A DNA stretch of 64,000 bases from Glandiceps talaboti. Lineage: Eukaryota > Hemichordata > Enteropneusta > Spengelidae. Location of the stretch: positions 10,503,391 to 10,567,390 of the forward strand of contig NC_135564.1 in NCBI RefSeq assembly GCF_964340395.1. Direction: 5' to 3'. The notes below the pieces were generated by a model. It was not told where the DNA came from. It searched no databases and worked only from the letters and a program-made list of their open reading frames with translations. The translations under genes and the position numbers were made by a program. The stretch's first letter is position 1; each line of letters begins with the position of its first letter. Positions 30,171 through 43,030 of this stretch are shown here, piece after piece.

Positions 30171-30347
30171 CATTGTGCCCTCTAAGCCAATTTGACACAT
30201 CACTGACACACACAATTTCTAGTGACGGACCAAAATTTGGTGTTCCTCTACCTCTTACTATGTGGTGACTCACAAGAAATGCCAGTTTTTAGTATACTGA
30301 CCTACAAGTACAACAACAAAATGTGGCTATCAATAAAGGGCACGCTG
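30171..30347 (-). mobile_element. hAT-type MITE, copy 1 (CAGTGTGCCC family)
   Basis: The ends are mutated forms of the family terminal repeat: CATTGTGCCCTCTAAGCC on the left, and CAGCGTGCCCTTTATTG as reverse complement on the right. The interior matches the copies at 38079 and 41664 in inverse orientation. The flanks are G-rich, so a target duplication cannot be judged. Confidence 0.75.
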
Positions 30348-32232
30348 GTGGCGGGTGGGGGGGGGGAGGGGGGTTTGAGGATGGGTATAGCATATTGACA
30401 TATTAGATGGGATTATAGTACTTGTACTATAAGAATTGTGGAATATACATTGTATGAAGTGTTATGCGTGTGTTGAACAAGAAATGTTTCTTCCCAGATG
30501 AGAACAACAATGAACAATCCAGTATATGGTTTGATTGATGATATACAGTCTGTGATTAATCGAAGTCAAACGTCATAAAATCTTTTAAAATTTAAAGGGA
30601 TTTAAACAAAGAAAATATGCAGTATATGGGAAGTTGAATTCTATTGATACCATAACATCTGTCAATCTCAATTGTTGTTTGACTCCAAAAAATATTATTG
30701 TCATAGACACTGATCATATTTCATCAAATATTAAATTGGTTGTAAAAATATTGATGTTATCTTCATGTGAACCCATCATTTCAAGGTTATTGATGGAGTC
30801 CAATATCAATTTCTCAGTATTCTATGATGGATATTGACATACAGCCAAGGTGGTCCAATTTTACGCTGGGGAGACACAAGTTTTTAACATTTCTGTGTCG
30901 TTCTATTTTTCTTCGCATGAATATATATATATTTGTACCATTATAAATGCAAACATTGTGGATTAAATTTTTTTTGTGATGATTGACATAAAATCTACTC
31001 TTCATGCAGGGTTGTAGCTAATTTTAAAAGTAACAGGTCAACTGTGAAAATAGGCAGTAATATCTAGGAACAAGACTCGTATACATGTATCTGCCCCCAT
31101 AATGGAAATATACTGGTTGGAGCACAGAAATGGGTCGTGGCATACATATAACATGAAGCAAAAAAGTGTAGTTTAAAATTTTTCTCTCTCATTTTCAAGT
31201 ATCCGATAATATTGATCGGTGTTTGTGCTAAGGTTGTGGATTCCCAGTAACAAAAAGGGGACATATGGTAAAACTGATATAGTTTCCAATATATTGTACC
31301 ATCATTTTGGTGGAGAACCGTGGTAAAATGACAGGGGAACTCAGATAGATTTTATTACCTGCTTACTGCACTTTACAAAAATACTGTTGCTGTTTTGTTA
31401 AAAATATTATTGGTTTTGACATCCAATGTACATACAGATCAAGACTAAGTAATGAATGCTCATCTTGTCCTGTAAATCGTAAGATAAAGTAACCTTCACT
31501 TCTTATCCCTTGTGTGTAAATCCGTAGTCATCTGCCCTTGTTATCACAAATCCTGATAGTAAAAAAAAACTATTTTAATATTTCATAGTTTTTGCAGGCA
31601 GCCCTAGGCACTGATTAGGAATACGTTAGTGGACCTGTACACCTGTACTATGCTTGTAGTGTATTCAACGGAAGTAAAAGTAACAAAATGGGATAATAGA
31701 TAATATGAAAGGTTATTCTGATGAGGATTGGGACCATGGCAGGACACTAGAAACTAAGAAATCAATGTCCATTGGTCTGGAAGAAATGAATGTATATTGT
31801 TTTTGCCAAGGTTTTAAGACTCTGCTATAATGAGATCGTCTTTCCTTCTTCTATAATGTAGCATGTTTACGGAGGTTATGTTACTTTTACGTTTATCTCA
31901 AGTCCTACCACGCTTGTATAAGAAAATGTTGGTTATGATTTGAATGTTGGTTATGATTTGAAAATGTGCAAGTAAGCCACACCCCTAGAAGTCGTTATCG
32001 AACACTGCTATGTTATGTTAAATTTGCATAATTACATAAAAAATGACATAATTTGCATAATTACATAAAAATTATCACACGCTCACTTCACATACATGTA
32101 CTTCATGTGTTACATTGTAACTCCTGTCTTCATCTCTGCTGTGTGTGTACATTTACATAATGACTTCATTTGAATATCGTCACAGTTCTGTGCATCCTAT
32201 ATAACCTGATTACAACCCAGTTGTAAATCAAG

Positions 32233-32847
32233 TTATTTGACATACATTTTCAAACCGTAATTTCCAACGTTTTCACATTCTCCACAGGAGCATAGTATGA
32301 GAGATGTAAACGGCATACCACTAATGCCGAAAACAGGCAAGCTATGATGGGAAAGTATTGAAGTTGATATACGCTTAGATTCTACGGCTAATAATGAGAA
32401 CAAGAAGTGCAATGAATTCTTTGCCTTTTCATGTTCAGACAGTATGCAAAGAATAAATAAGATACAGTAAATGAAATGCCAATCTGTATATATTTGACAT
32501 GTATGTCGTTTCAATTTTTTGTTTCTATGGGTAAAGGATACAGCCTTGATACTAAAACTGAGTTTTGATATGTGGGGCAAGTCATAAAAATAATATACGC
32601 TCAACATTAAAAAAGAAAAAAATCCGGGGTGATGTGAAGCTATTATAAGGTTGCCACTGATTGGAAAAAATACATATACTTTATCATTCATTAACAATAC
32701 AGACAACAGATGTGCTTGCTTCCTCTGTTTTCTAATGAACCTTATTAAGTGCATCACGTTATCTGGGAAAACCCATCTGATGTATGATTTTATTACCGGG
32801 AAAACTGGCAGCATCTCCATAAATGAATAATCAGACGCCGTAAGCAT
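32233..32847 (-). CDS. unexplained 204-codon open frame
   Basis: This is the longest open frame in the window. It starts with ATG and lies antisense inside SMAD4 intron 1. I do not recognise the product. It contains two hydrophobic stretches (about residues 75-90 and 124-137) and a C-terminal cysteine-bearing segment (CSCGEC), but no domain motif. By a rough estimate, an open frame this long is expected well below once by chance in a window of this size and composition. It could still be chance, a decayed transposon or retrogene, or an exon of a lineage-specific gene. There is no visible promoter, and no splice signals were followed. Confidence 0.2.
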   Translation of the reverse strand: MLTASDYSFMEMLPVFPVIKSYIRWVFPDNVMHLIRFIRKQRKQAHLLSVLLMNDKVYVFFPISGNLIIASHHPGFFSFLMLSVYYFYDLPHISKLSFSIKAVSFTHRNKKLKRHTCQIYTDWHFIYCILFILCILSEHEKAKNSLHFLFSLLAVESKRISTSILSHHSLPVFGISGMPFTSLILCSCGECENVGNYGLKMYVK

Positions 32848-35787
32848 GTGATATCCATTTATGAATGCGTATACTTGAGAAGAGACTTTCCAGCATCATC
32901 ATGATGTGTTTAATAAACTAAGTGTGAAATTATAGTTGGTTGTAAATACATCAGAAACATTGAAGGGTCACCCAAAAAACTGTGTGTATTATACACATTT
33001 TATGTTTCCCCAAGAACAATTTAGAGAGATAAGAAACTGGCTTCCCACAGACCACTCATTACAAAGACAAACAATACCACACTCCTGCCGACAAGCAGGC
33101 ACTGTATGTGCACACACTCGTCACCATGGGGAACCATGCAAACAGATCTCAAATTCTTGCTCTCATTAATTTGTATGTGTCAAAATCTGAGCCAGCTATT
33201 TGATGACATAAAATACCTTCCTTGTTCCAAGGATGCTGTGCAGGTGTGTGTCTGTGCCTGTGTATCTGTTGGAGTGGGATGGTATTGTTTATATTTGAGA
33301 TTAGTGGTCTGTGGGAAGCATGTTTCTTAGCTATCTAAATTGTTCTTGGGAAACATAATGTTTACTTACACAGTCTTTCAGCAACCCTTCCATATTTCTA
33401 CTGTAGAAAGTCAAAACAGTAACTTACAATTGACATGACGTTGTTTTCAAATGAAAATGCAACTTTTATATGTTGTGTTTGCATCTACTATTTACACGGA
33501 GGTGAGAAAAGCACATGAAAATATAAGAATCGGTAAAATTGGGTAAAATCGGTCATTCTTATTTTATCGTTTGAAAAACACAGTATTGATGAGCTCTGAG
33601 TCACTACAATATACCGTCATTGTAATTTTGATCCAGTGTTATTTTACACAGCAGAAAACTGTTTATATCAAATTTTTACATTCCTATAGCTGGCTTAACA
33701 TTCAAGTGTGTGTCTGTCAAACTGGATAAAATTGTTAGATTTGAATTCGGAAAATACAGAACACTGAGTCACTATGCCGGACTTGAGAATGGGATAAACA
33801 AAAATTAGTTTTATTAGTGCCTGGTGAGTCATTGCCTGTGATTAAACACCACTGTGATGTTCAGGACTTGGATATTCACTTGTCAGTTTGTGTCATTTTA
33901 ACCCAAGAATATAGTTGTAAGCTGTTTTCATTGATGTTTTATCACAGTGATCACGCCGAGAAATATCAGTATTCATAGTACCATTTTATTGCATGTACTT
34001 CACATTTATAGTGTGATATGCTTATTGTCCAAATATTGTAAAGAATTTTTATTAATAATAATAAGTTTATTACCACAAATAATCGCAAAAGTTTACAATG
34101 GAAATTGATGTAGTTTCACAGATAACATATACATTAAAAGAAAACCACACAAAATAATCAAAATGTTGGTGATTTTATGTGGGACTGTACTATCTACAAA
34201 TTTTTGCATCCATAGATAATATACTATATACATGGAACTAGAGTGTCATTTTTTTTTCGTATAGACAACCAACAATATATTCACTGAAAATTGTTAAAAT
34301 ACCAATAATTAGATAATGTACATTGTACATGTTAATAAGGGGTTGATTGTATCCTGAAATAGTGCAGTAACATGTTGAAATCATGATTGCATTAGGGGTG
34401 CTGAGTTTTGGATGCGGACCCAAAAATCAATTTGGTTGGATTTTTTTGTACCACAATACACGTACGTGTACAGCAGCACAAATGAATTAACCCACTGTTC
34501 ATTGTGTACGATATTAATATGATTACCAGAAATAACAAAATTTATCTAACACAACAGTTTTAAGAAACATTCCAGTTGCAGCTAGTGTTGCTCTAAGTCT
34601 AAAGAAATAACATAAAAAAAATAAATGATTGTATATAAGATAGCATCTCAGTATAAAAAGTATAACTGGTAGTTGTGTTGATGAATCTCAAACATGTTGG
34701 GTCAAGGGTCAATAGTGTAAGGGTTGAAAGGTCATAGGATTGTTACTTTCCAAGTGTACATCCAACAATAGCAAGATGTATCGTACATGCTACTCTATAA
34801 GAAAGAATAAGCTGTGAACACTTGTCTACTCATGATGAAGAAAGGTTTCTCCTTTGTGTTTAGTTGCCTAGCAACACCCACATCCTCCATCAATCTCTGA
34901 TGTATTTCCATGGCAATTTGAAATGTTTAGGTTTTGTATTCATCACTGTGTATTGATTGAGTGGAATTTTTGGAATCACAACGTTTAGCTGTGATTGCTG
35001 TAAAAAAAAAATGTGGAAAATGATACTTTTGTCAATGTGCCAATTATGCCTTGTCATCTCGATGAATTAATATATTTAGAGAGAGCGAGAGAGAGTGATT
35101 TTAGTTGTAAGGAATTAGGGTGTTGTAATGGATTGCAACGCGACTTCAAGATGGGAGATAATTTCAACTGTCTTTTGGAATCAGTCTAGAGAGATTTCAG
35201 TTGAAGCAAAGAGATTGACAGATTGTAGCGTGATTTCACGACAGACGATAATTTTTGTCAGACTTTTCGTAGACGATATTATTTGATGCCCAGAAGGAAA
35301 ACCTTGTAAAGCATATCACATAACTATCAGGTTCACTTTTGGCTTTAGAAAATGTTACATGGTATTTAAAATTTGCCAGGAAATCAATAGCTGTACCCGA
35401 TAGACTGCGATGATTAATCCAGTGTATACATGTATATAATGATCAACATGTACTGCCATTTTTTGCAGGCAAACATAAATATTTGAGATCGCATCATGTA
35501 ACATATAATATATATATGAGTCTAAGAATTACTGGATTTCAATGAGAATAGGCAGTGATATATTCTTTATGAATTCTTGTAATCTACGTTTGTTTGCTTT
35601 ATTAATCTTTATGGGCAGTCCACTTCCAGAGGACCTTGACCGATGAAAATCTCTACAAATTATTCACAGGCAGGTGATTAGTCGAAAGATGATTTACTAC
35701 ACAGGTTACTATGACCTTCGTGTTCAATTCCTGATTGTTCAGTTGTGGTTTTGCAAACATTTTTACATGTCTTGCCTTGATAATTAA

Positions 35788-36045
35788 CCCCCCCCCCCCC
35801 CCCCCGAAAAAAAACCACCCCAAAAAACCATCTCCCCCCCCCCATCTCTGCAATTAAAGGTACAAAATCTCATGAAATTATAGTTTACCATCCTATACAA
35901 TATACACATCATGTATATTATGTGTCTGTGTATGTGTATGTGTATGCGTGTGTCTGTGTGTGTGTGTGTGTCTGTCTGTCTGTCTGTCTCTGTCTGTCTG
36001 TCTGTCTCTGTCTGTCTGTCTGTCTGTCTGTGTTTATGTGTGTGT
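35788..36045. repeat. poly(C) and (GT)n/(TGTC)n low-complexity cluster
   Basis: A C18 run (35788-35805) is followed by A- and C-rich sequence. A compound GT, TGTC and CTGT array runs from about 35922 to 36045. Nothing coding is visible. Confidence 0.9.
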
Positions 36046-36559
36046 GTGATTCTCCATCCCTGTACTAGTAAGTAGTAATAGAAAAAAGTGGCAGATGTTG
36101 AGATAATATGAACATGTCAGTCTATGAAATGATGGAATCGTGCATACTAAAAAGCTATTTATGTGTTTATTTGATGTATTCAGGCAATCTTTGTCAATCG
36201 GTACTGGCAACATTTTCTGCTGTTAATCTAAGTTTTATCATCGATTAATTCAATGAATAGAAAAAAACTTTTATTTCTAGAGTCGAGAAAGAGGATTTTA
36301 TATGAAACAAAGCGAAAGCATGATAATTTTGAGACTCGGTATATGCACCTTCATATTTTAACAATGCATGAGAAGTTTTTGCCCGAAGCATACATATGTA
36401 CAAATTGTGTTCCGGTGTTTAGGCATGTTGCTATACAAGAAATACACGTTGTGAATTCAAAATATTTTCAGGATAATTGCTAAGTGTCGATGTTTTGTGA
36501 CTACAATGCATTTGTACCAGCCTCCCAACAGTGTAGATTATTTTAAGTTCACGAGTGAA

Positions 36560-37107
36560 ATTTCTATTGACTGTCAAAAGATTTGTTGAAAGTGAATCCC
36601 GATTTTTTACTGACGTACGATGGGTTTTTATTTGAATCTCTTCAATGGCTTCCTTTCAGAAAACGTATCATTTACAATGAAGCTGTTTTAATGTACAAAG
36701 TCCAGAATAGCCTGGCTCCAAATTATCTGAATGATTTTAGAGGCATTCGAGAAGTGCACACTCGTAACACACGTGCAGCAGACAGAGATGAACTTTACAT
36801 CCCAAAACATGGAACACAGTTTTTTAGGAAGAGTTTTTTATATAATGGTGTTAAAACCTGGAATGATTTAAGTATTGATATCAAATCATGCTCCACTCTT
36901 CAGTCTTTTAAACGTAAATGTAAATGTCATCTTTTAGAAAACAGTTAGTTTAGTAGTCGCCTGGCTGTTCTTCTGGCTTTTGCCATTTTACTCACCCTTG
37001 TATTTGTTTTAATGGTTTAGTATTTTTAATGTATATATTGTATATTTTTATCTCAACACTGTGAGAAGAGCCTTTGGCTCAACAGTCTATCGAGTTTAAA
37101 TAAAGTC

Positions 37108-37156
<49 letters not shown>
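36560..37156 (+). pseudogene. 5'-truncated non-LTR retrotransposon, ORF2 C-terminal end and 3' tail
   Basis: An open frame ending at 36948 encodes the typical tail that follows the reverse transcriptase in CR1/L2/Jockey-like LINEs. It shows LQWLPFRKRIIY, then LMYKVQNSLAPNYL, then LYIPKHGTQFFRKSF, WNDLS and LQSFKRKCK. The reverse transcriptase and endonuclease parts are missing, so the copy was truncated on integration. The 3' part carries a GAGCCTTTGGCTC hairpin near 37069, then TTAAATAAAG, and ends in a (TAA)n array (37108-37156), as LINE 3' ends of this kind often do. The exact clade cannot be fixed by eye. The open frame is intact in its last 120 codons, so the copy is not very old. Confidence 0.85.
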
Positions 37157-38078
37157 TCAATTTTGGGATTTGCTTTCAATAAATTTTTTGACTCTGTGAA
37201 TAGAAATTTTAACTTGTAACTATGAACCCAGAGTCCAAACATTCATTCCTGTACAAATGTATTTTACATGTAGTTTATGTTGCACAATTGTACTACATGT
37301 ATAAAGCACATTTGTCGGATGAGAATTTTGTTACTCAGAAAGAAGACGATCAAAAAATGATAATGTTTTGTGAGGTCATTTATACAGCCTTCCTCTACAG
37401 TGTTAACTCTTCTATACAGATTTATACGGGTTTATTCTGCAAAACCGCACTAAACGTGTTCGCGAAAGAGGAGAAACTCGTGACTGCAGAATAAGAAGAT
37501 TTTCCCGTTTAATAAGCTCCTTTCAATCTCGGCGATTATATTCACAGGGATTCATAGACTTTGAGTAGATCAGTCAATCAGAGCTAGTGAAGTATTTATT
37601 GTCGAGAAATATTCCTAGGAAAGTACAAGTGATCACAGGAAATAGAATGAAAGGTTTTCGTAATAGGAAGTGTGTAGAGTAGGGTTAGAGATTTTGACTT
37701 GAAATAGGATTGACATGATGAAGACTATGTGCTATTGTTGTATTTGGATTGCATATGAGTGACAGTGTTACTTCATTTTGTGAGTGACAGCATTAGTTCA
37801 TGGTGTAATTTTTGGTTATAGTGACAGCTGTAGCATATCTGTAGTCTAATCTGTACGGTATACCTTGATGATATGCAAATTAGTTTGTAGCGGACATATT
37901 TGTTTTTGTTTTCTGTCCAAAATTCATAAGTCATGACTAATTCCCAATTCCCAACTAAATGAAGAAAAAGCTTGGAGAACAATAACATTGTTATAGACGT
38001 GCCAGGTTAATTTAGAAAAGAATACAGGAAATCATGGCAATTGTGAATGTTTTGACCCATAGATTGTATGTTGAGTAT

Positions 38079-38248
38079 CAGTGTGCCCTTTAATCATAGC
38101 CAAATTTTGTTGTTGTGAGTCAAAATGAGAAAAACTGGCATTTCGAGTCACCACATAGTAAGAAATAGTAAGGGAACATCAAATTTTGGTGCGTCACTTG
38201 AAAATGTGTGCGTCAGTGGCATATGATATTGGCTAAGGGGGCAGACTG
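38079..38248 (+). mobile_element. hAT-type MITE, copy 2
   Basis: 170 bp starting CAGTGTGCCCTTTAATC and ending GGGGGCAGACTG. It is flanked by TTGAGTAT (38071-38078) and TTGAGCAT (38249-38256), an 8-bp target duplication with one change. It sits about 165 bp before SMAD4 exon 2. Confidence 0.85.
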
Positions 38249-38295
38249 TTGAGCATTGCAAAGCCAATTATGTAAACGTGTGTTTTCATGACTAG

Positions 38296-39918
<1,623 letters not shown>

Positions 39919-39948
39919 ATTTGTCTGGGTTGACGTTACATCAAACAG
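39919..39948 (+). CDS. SMAD4: SMAD4 coding exon 3, 30-bp microexon (nuclear-export segment)
   Basis: Together with the split codons at either end, the microexon encodes DLSGLTLHQT plus the first base of G147. In human SMAD4 the same position has DLSGLTLQSN in a 30-bp exon, and this leucine-rich segment is the CRM1-dependent nuclear export signal. The leucines (L138, L141, L143) are kept here. Borders are TTTCAG|AT and ACAG|GTAGGT. It enters and leaves in phase 1, so skipping it would keep the frame and remove only the export signal. Upstream (1.3 kb) and downstream (15.8 kb) introns are very unequal. Confidence 0.95.
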
Positions 39949-40056
39949 GTAGGTGATAACATAACCATTCTTCAGGTTTATGCATGTATATGGTGTGTAT
40001 ATGTTAGACTTTTGCTATAGTCCCCTGAAGGATTTTGTACGAGCCAATGTCAGACT

Positions 40057-40240
40057 AGGATAAAACTTTAGGTGTGACAAACAGCTGTCTGGCAGAGCTA
40101 TAGAAAAAGTTAGTTAAGAACAAGAGAATAATCTTGTGTAGTATCATAGAGTAGGGTCTATGGTTGTATGTGTCTCCACTGGTAAAATAGTAGTACTGAA
40201 ATGATAACATGGGATTCAAATCAAACATTGGCTTGTAAAC
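40057..40240 (+). repeat. dispersed repeat, copy 1 (partner at 60990-61145)
   Basis: Shares ACTTTAGGTGTGA or CTTTAGGTGTGA, GTCTGGCAGAGCTATA, AAAAAGTT, GAATAATC and CTCCACTG with 60990-61145 in the same order and orientation. No terminal repeats were recognised. Confidence 0.65.
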
Positions 40241-40415
40241 ACATGTTTTACTATGTGATACTGGTAAATGTAGATCTTAATAGTTCATTGAAAATAAAAT
40301 TAGGAGTTCCATATACTTGGTGATTAAAGTGTATGTATATGTAAAGAATTGTATGTAATAGTGTATCATGTCTTTGTATTGACAGTTGGTCAAGCAGATA
40401 ATCATGAAATCGAGT

Positions 40416-40713
40416 CAAGGCTCGAAATTAACGGTAGTCCCATGTCCACAGACTACCAATTCTGGTCATTGGGCTACCATAATTTGTAGCCGTTAGCCCA
40501 CTCGGGCTACAATGTACCATTGGTTATGCAATGATTTAAAGGATGGAAGATTTATGGATATGAAAGTATTTTAATAATACACATATTTCCAATAGCGGAA
40601 CTCTGTTTTCAGTTCAGGAATATGAGACTATTGGTCACCATCCTTGGGCTACCACTTTCTGAAATTGGTAGCCCACTGGGATTACCATAGAAAAAAGTTC
40701 ATTTCAAGCCCTG
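40416..40713 (+). mobile_element. possible CAGGGCTC-type MITE, 298 bp
   Basis: The left end reads CAAGGCTCGAAATTAAC and the right end is its inverted relative (reverse complement CAGGGCTTGAAATGAAC). The interior has repeated GTAGCC/GGCTAC words able to pair. The terminal repeat resembles hAT-type ends, but an 8-bp target duplication was not found. It is related in its ends to the 8541 and 62567 elements. Confidence 0.55.
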
Positions 40714-41663
40714 TGACTGAAATTGGAAGAAGGTGCCATTTTGACCACTTCCAAATGATAAACTCTTTAGGTTAAAGGTTAAAGGTCAATGTCACCGTTG
40801 TAGTGCCCAAAGTTCAAGTATAAATGAGAAAGACAGGAAACTAATGGTATGTATTTTGTATTTTAATGATTTTAAAGAAAATGTTGGTAAAATCAGTCAT
40901 GTTGCGAGTTTAATGTAGTGTTCATGTGGCGAATTTTGATGGTTTTTCCAACTGCAGATGACAAGAGTTTTGTTCTTCTGTAACATTGTTATAACTTTAA
41001 TAGTGTAGAGGCTATCTGTGACTCGAATCTCAAGATCTCTCTTCACTCCATCTAGCCCAATGAAAAATCATGAACAGATATCTGTTCATGCAAATGAGTA
41101 AACCCCCAACAGTGGTAGAATGATGTGAACGGTGTATCCTGATCTGACAAATGTACCATATTTAAACATTTTGTAACTGGGCAGAATTCTGTGATTGATT
41201 AACAAAGACATTGGGATGTTAACAAGTGTGTGGGAATTTGAAATTTCATCTGGGTACTACAGTAGCCGCTCAGTCTGGATGCCAACATGGTTTGGAGGTG
41301 TAAATGGTAACGATACTGTATAGGAACTAGAGTAGCAGCCTCTAGACAACGTTGTTTGATAGATACATATTTTTAGTGACAGACCCCACTGTGTTCATCC
41401 TGACTAATGTCATCAAAGTTCCAGTTTTAACCATGCAATGCTCAGTAGGCACTTTTTAACAAATGGTGCATCAAAGACAAAATATTCTGAAAATAGACAA
41501 ATCCAAGATCATAAAAAACAATATATGTCTTTGTGATAGAAAAGGAATAGTCACACAGCTGATTTCATTGAAAATGAACTTGAAATTTTGTCAAACGAAG
41601 CAGTGTCCACTACCAAGAGTCTTACTGCCTAATATGAAGGTAACTAAATTTCACAACTATATC

Positions 41664-41856
41664 CAGTGTGCCCTCTAATGATTGCCAAATTTTGTTGTTG
41701 TGGGTCAGTATGATGAAAACTTGCATTTCTTGTGAGTCACCACCCCACATAGTAAGAGACAGGGGAACACCAAATTTTGGTGCATCACTACAATTGTGTA
41801 CGTCACTAGAATTGTGTACGTCAGTAGCATGTCAAAGTGGCTTAGAGGGCACACTG
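41664..41856 (+). mobile_element. hAT-type MITE, best-preserved copy
   Basis: 193 bp with perfect 15-bp terminal inverted repeats (CAGTGTGCCCTCTAA), flanked by a perfect 8-bp target duplication ACTATATC (41656-41663 and 41857-41864). An 8-bp duplication and an end starting CAG are the hAT hallmarks. The interior has a local duplication of ATTGTGTACGTCA. It has no coding capacity. The 75-codon open frame here and the 70-codon one at 30061-30273 share residues only because they read the same element. Confidence 0.93.
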
Positions 41857-42596
41857 ACTATATCCCATCCATTCCTCACCCGCTGCCTCCTCTAAATGTG
41901 ACTGCATTCCCAAATGTACTGCTGAAAAACATATTATTGAGAAGTTTATCTGTTTGTGATTCGACTTGAAAAGAAATTTGAGTGTATTTCTGCTAAAACA
42001 ACATAGGAAACCCAAACCCATGCCATTTTATGCTTCTCTGCATCTTTAGAAAAACACTACAAAAGAGTCACCTATACTGGTGATGTCATTCTCTGCAGGC
42101 TACCTAAACAAAACTCTCTGTGACAAAACATAAATGCAATATGCCTTCAGGATCTGTAAATCAACACAGACAGTGTAAGACACCAGGATGTTGAAATGTG
42201 AACAAATTGGTATGTGAATTACAAAGAACAGACTACATACTGATGTATACACAATTCTAAAAAAACCCAGACCCCCACGGTTTAGTGCTGCTATGATGAA
42301 TCAAGTTTTTTTGGCCTAAGTTTCGGCAAAAGATGAGGGAAAATCCAGTACAATGCACTCTTTAACACTAATACATGTCATGATTTGATGTAGACTGTAA
42401 ATATGTCATGTTGTTCAGCCATATCAGGCTTGTGAGTGCTGACTGACTGATAGCGTAGCATGAATGTCGTATTTGCTGACTAGATTGGACCAGCCGTAGA
42501 AAACTTTACACAGACTCAGAGAAATATGAGACTTTTTATTAACCATATGGCATAGTTGTTATGGCTTCCAGTTGGTCAACTTGTCCAGTTCTCCAG

Positions 42597-43030
42597 TGAC
42601 TTTACCAGGGTTCCAACCATTGTTTTTTTTTAACTCGGTAATTGGTTAAATCTATTTGAAACCCCAGTCATTTTACCAGCGTTCCCTACTAGTGTCTTTG
42701 TTAAGGGTGGTAATTAGATCAAATCTACTTTAGTTTCTCTGCAGGGTTCCCTACCAGTATTTTTGTTAAGGGTGGTAAGTCGATAAAATCTACCTGAGTT
42801 CTCTAGTCATTTTACCAGGGTTCCCTACATTGTACCAGTATTTTTGTTAAGGGTGGTAAGTAGGTAAAATCTACCTGAGTTCCCCAGTCATTTTACCAAG
42901 TTCCCTACCAGTGTTTTTGTTAAGAATGGTAAGTACATGTAGGTAAAATCTACTTGACTTTCCCAGTCATTTTACCAGGGTTCCCTACCAGTATTTTTGT
43001 TAAAGATGGCAAGTAGATAAAAAATCTTGC
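42597..43030. repeat. tandem array, about 75 bp unit, about 6 copies
   Basis: Each copy carries AGTCATTTTACCAGGGTTCC, CTACCAGTATTTTTGTTAA, GGGTGGTAAGTAG and AAAATCTACCTGAG with modest variation. Units begin near 42597, 42666, 42738, 42810, 42886 and 42964. Confidence 0.88.
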
